Shown here: positions 63,229 through 64,000 of the stretch, in pieces
Numbering within the stretch: position 1 is the stretch's first letter
Layout: every line of letters begins with the position of its first letter
From: a virus
DNA: 64,000 nucleotides
Virus record (IMG/VR): IMGVR_UViG_3300024348_000017
Coordinates: 26,869 to 90,868 of that record
Reading direction: 5' to 3' (one strand)
Notes under the pieces: model-generated
What the model was told of the DNA's origin: nothing
The model's input: only the letters and a program-made list of their open reading frames with translations
The model's database searches: none
Position numbers and translations under genes: made by a program

Positions 63229-64000
63229 TTAATCATTGAAGAGTGAATCAAATTTGTCAGATGCCGTTTCTTTTGGTTTTACATCTAAACTGTAAGGTTG
63301 GACAGGTGCGTTTATTTCTTTAATAAAATCATCTTCCTCATCTTCAGTTGATGCTACTGTTGGTGTTGCTTCTGTAGAGGTTTCCTCTTCAGGGCTTAAC
63401 CATTTTTGTAATACATCTTTCAATTGATCGTAAGTGTACTTACGGTTGATTGCTAAGATATCTGGTTGTTCTTCTAGTGCTTTTTCTACTAAAACAGAAT
63501 CATCAGATATTGGAGATGTTTTTGGTTTGATACGTAAAGTACATTTAATACCTTTTCTACCAGCAATAACATCTTCTACAGCTTCAACTGTAAAATCACG
63601 TCCATCAGTAATGTCAGTAAAATCACCATAATCTTCATCGCTAGCGATGCCCATTAATTGGTCATTTACTAATTTACCTACTTCCCATAAACGTACACCT
63701 GTGCTTTCTTCACCGCGAACGATTACTGGAGCGAAATAGCGTGTTTTTGGAGAAATTTTGTTAGCTAAAGTCCAATCATCTTTGTCAGCTGATTTTCTTA
63801 ATCCCTTAGCGAAACCTGTAATTGGATCCTCTTCACCCCAATTAGATAAAGCCAAAATTGGTCCCTTAGAAAATCCATAATGCATTTGGATTTCTCTTAG
63901 CGGCCACTCTTTTCTAAACTTGTTTGGGATAATTCTAATCTGGTATTTACCTGCTTTAGGTTTCCAGAAGATCTTTGTGTAGTCGATTTTTTCACGACCG
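63229..64000 (-). CDS. Single-stranded DNA-binding protein (gp32-like), 5' end outside window
   Basis: The frame stays open to the window edge beyond an internal Met at 63885. The visible N-terminal part reads IFWKPKAGKYQIRIIPNKF and KEWPLREIQMHYG, typical of gp32 proteins of T4-like phages, with a C-terminal acidic disordered tail (TASTEDEEDDFIKEI). It protects and organises single-stranded DNA and recruits UvsX and polymerase. About 257 residues are visible; the N-terminal basic segment is missing. Confidence 0.9.
   Translation of the reverse strand, partial: GREKIDYTKIFWKPKAGKYQIRIIPNKFRKEWPLREIQMHYGFSKGPILALSNWGEEDPITGFAKGLRKSADKDDWTLANKISPKTRYFAPVIVRGEESTGVRLWEVGKLVNDQLMGIASDEDYGDFTDITDGRDFTVEAVEDVIAGRKGIKCTLRIKPKTSPISDDSVLVEKALEEQPDILAINRKYTYDQLKDVLQKWLSPEEETSTEATPTVASTEDEEDDFIKEINAPVQPYSLDVKPKETASDKFDSLFND

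Overview
The window is one arm of a large tailed-phage genome with a T4-like replication core. It almost certainly infects a member of the Bacteroidota. Every credible gene (about 110) lies on the minus strand, so transcription runs from position 64000 towards 1. The evidence for phage is a gp32, UvsX, 5' exonuclease, gp41, gp43, gp45, gp44 and gp62-type replication set, a tRNA cluster, dense overlapping small genes and no housekeeping operons. The evidence for a Bacteroidota host is the absence of Shine-Dalgarno sequences (starts sit in A/T-rich leaders, very often ending GTTATG), promoter-like elements of the TTTG / TAnnTTTG kind, and many secreted proteins with Bacteroidota-style signal peptides and a domain resembling a type IX secretion sorting domain. 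No capsid, tail or terminase gene was recognised.

Layout from the upstream side (right to left). 57.3-64 kb: gp32 (cut by the window edge), UvsX, exonuclease, gp41 helicase, thioredoxin and a B12-type ribonucleotide reductase. 51.6-57 kb: a 7-deazaguanine pathway (QueD, a DpdA-like transglycosylase, QueC, QueE, FolE) that should make preQ0 and put it into DNA, interleaved with micro-proteins. 49.9-51.5 kb: an Fe-S module (IscU, ferredoxin, IscA/ErpA) and a dCTP-deaminase-like enzyme. 41.2-49.9 kb: DNA polymerase, sliding clamp, Hsp20, GroES, GroEL, a cyclic-phosphate receiver domain, both clamp-loader subunits and a MazG-like protein. 40-41.2 kb: a RecB/Cas4-like nuclease and a ribbon-helix-helix regulator. 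32.5-40 kb: a sugar cassette with five glycosyltransferase-like proteins, an epimerase and a methyltransferase. 29.7-32.5 kb: ClpP, an HTH/zinc protein and conserved phage proteins.

27.4-29.7 kb is an RNA cluster: tmRNA, tRNA-Leu, tRNA-Ser, tRNA-Thr, an initiator-like tRNA-Met, tRNA-Glu, an abnormal 156-nt tRNA-like element and at least one further folded RNA. 16.6-27.3 kb is the most unusual region: a run of secreted or membrane proteins containing two related outer-membrane barrels, a CsgG-like protein and a relative, two tandem lipoproteins, a PA14/dockerin/cohesin-like adhesin and a partner. It looks like a phage-encoded cell-surface or export apparatus. 0-16.6 kb holds many small early-type genes plus DNA ligase, a DUF932 protein, an S-adenosylmethionine decarboxylase-like protein, a secreted DRGH nuclease, a metallophosphoesterase, a caspase-like protein and AT-hook proteins.

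A recurrent promoter-like motif (GGCA or GTCA about 16 bases before TAYATTKA) precedes many genes in the left 16 kb. A shared palindrome lies upstream of both hsp20 and groES. All functional calls are from reading the translated sequence; no database search was run.
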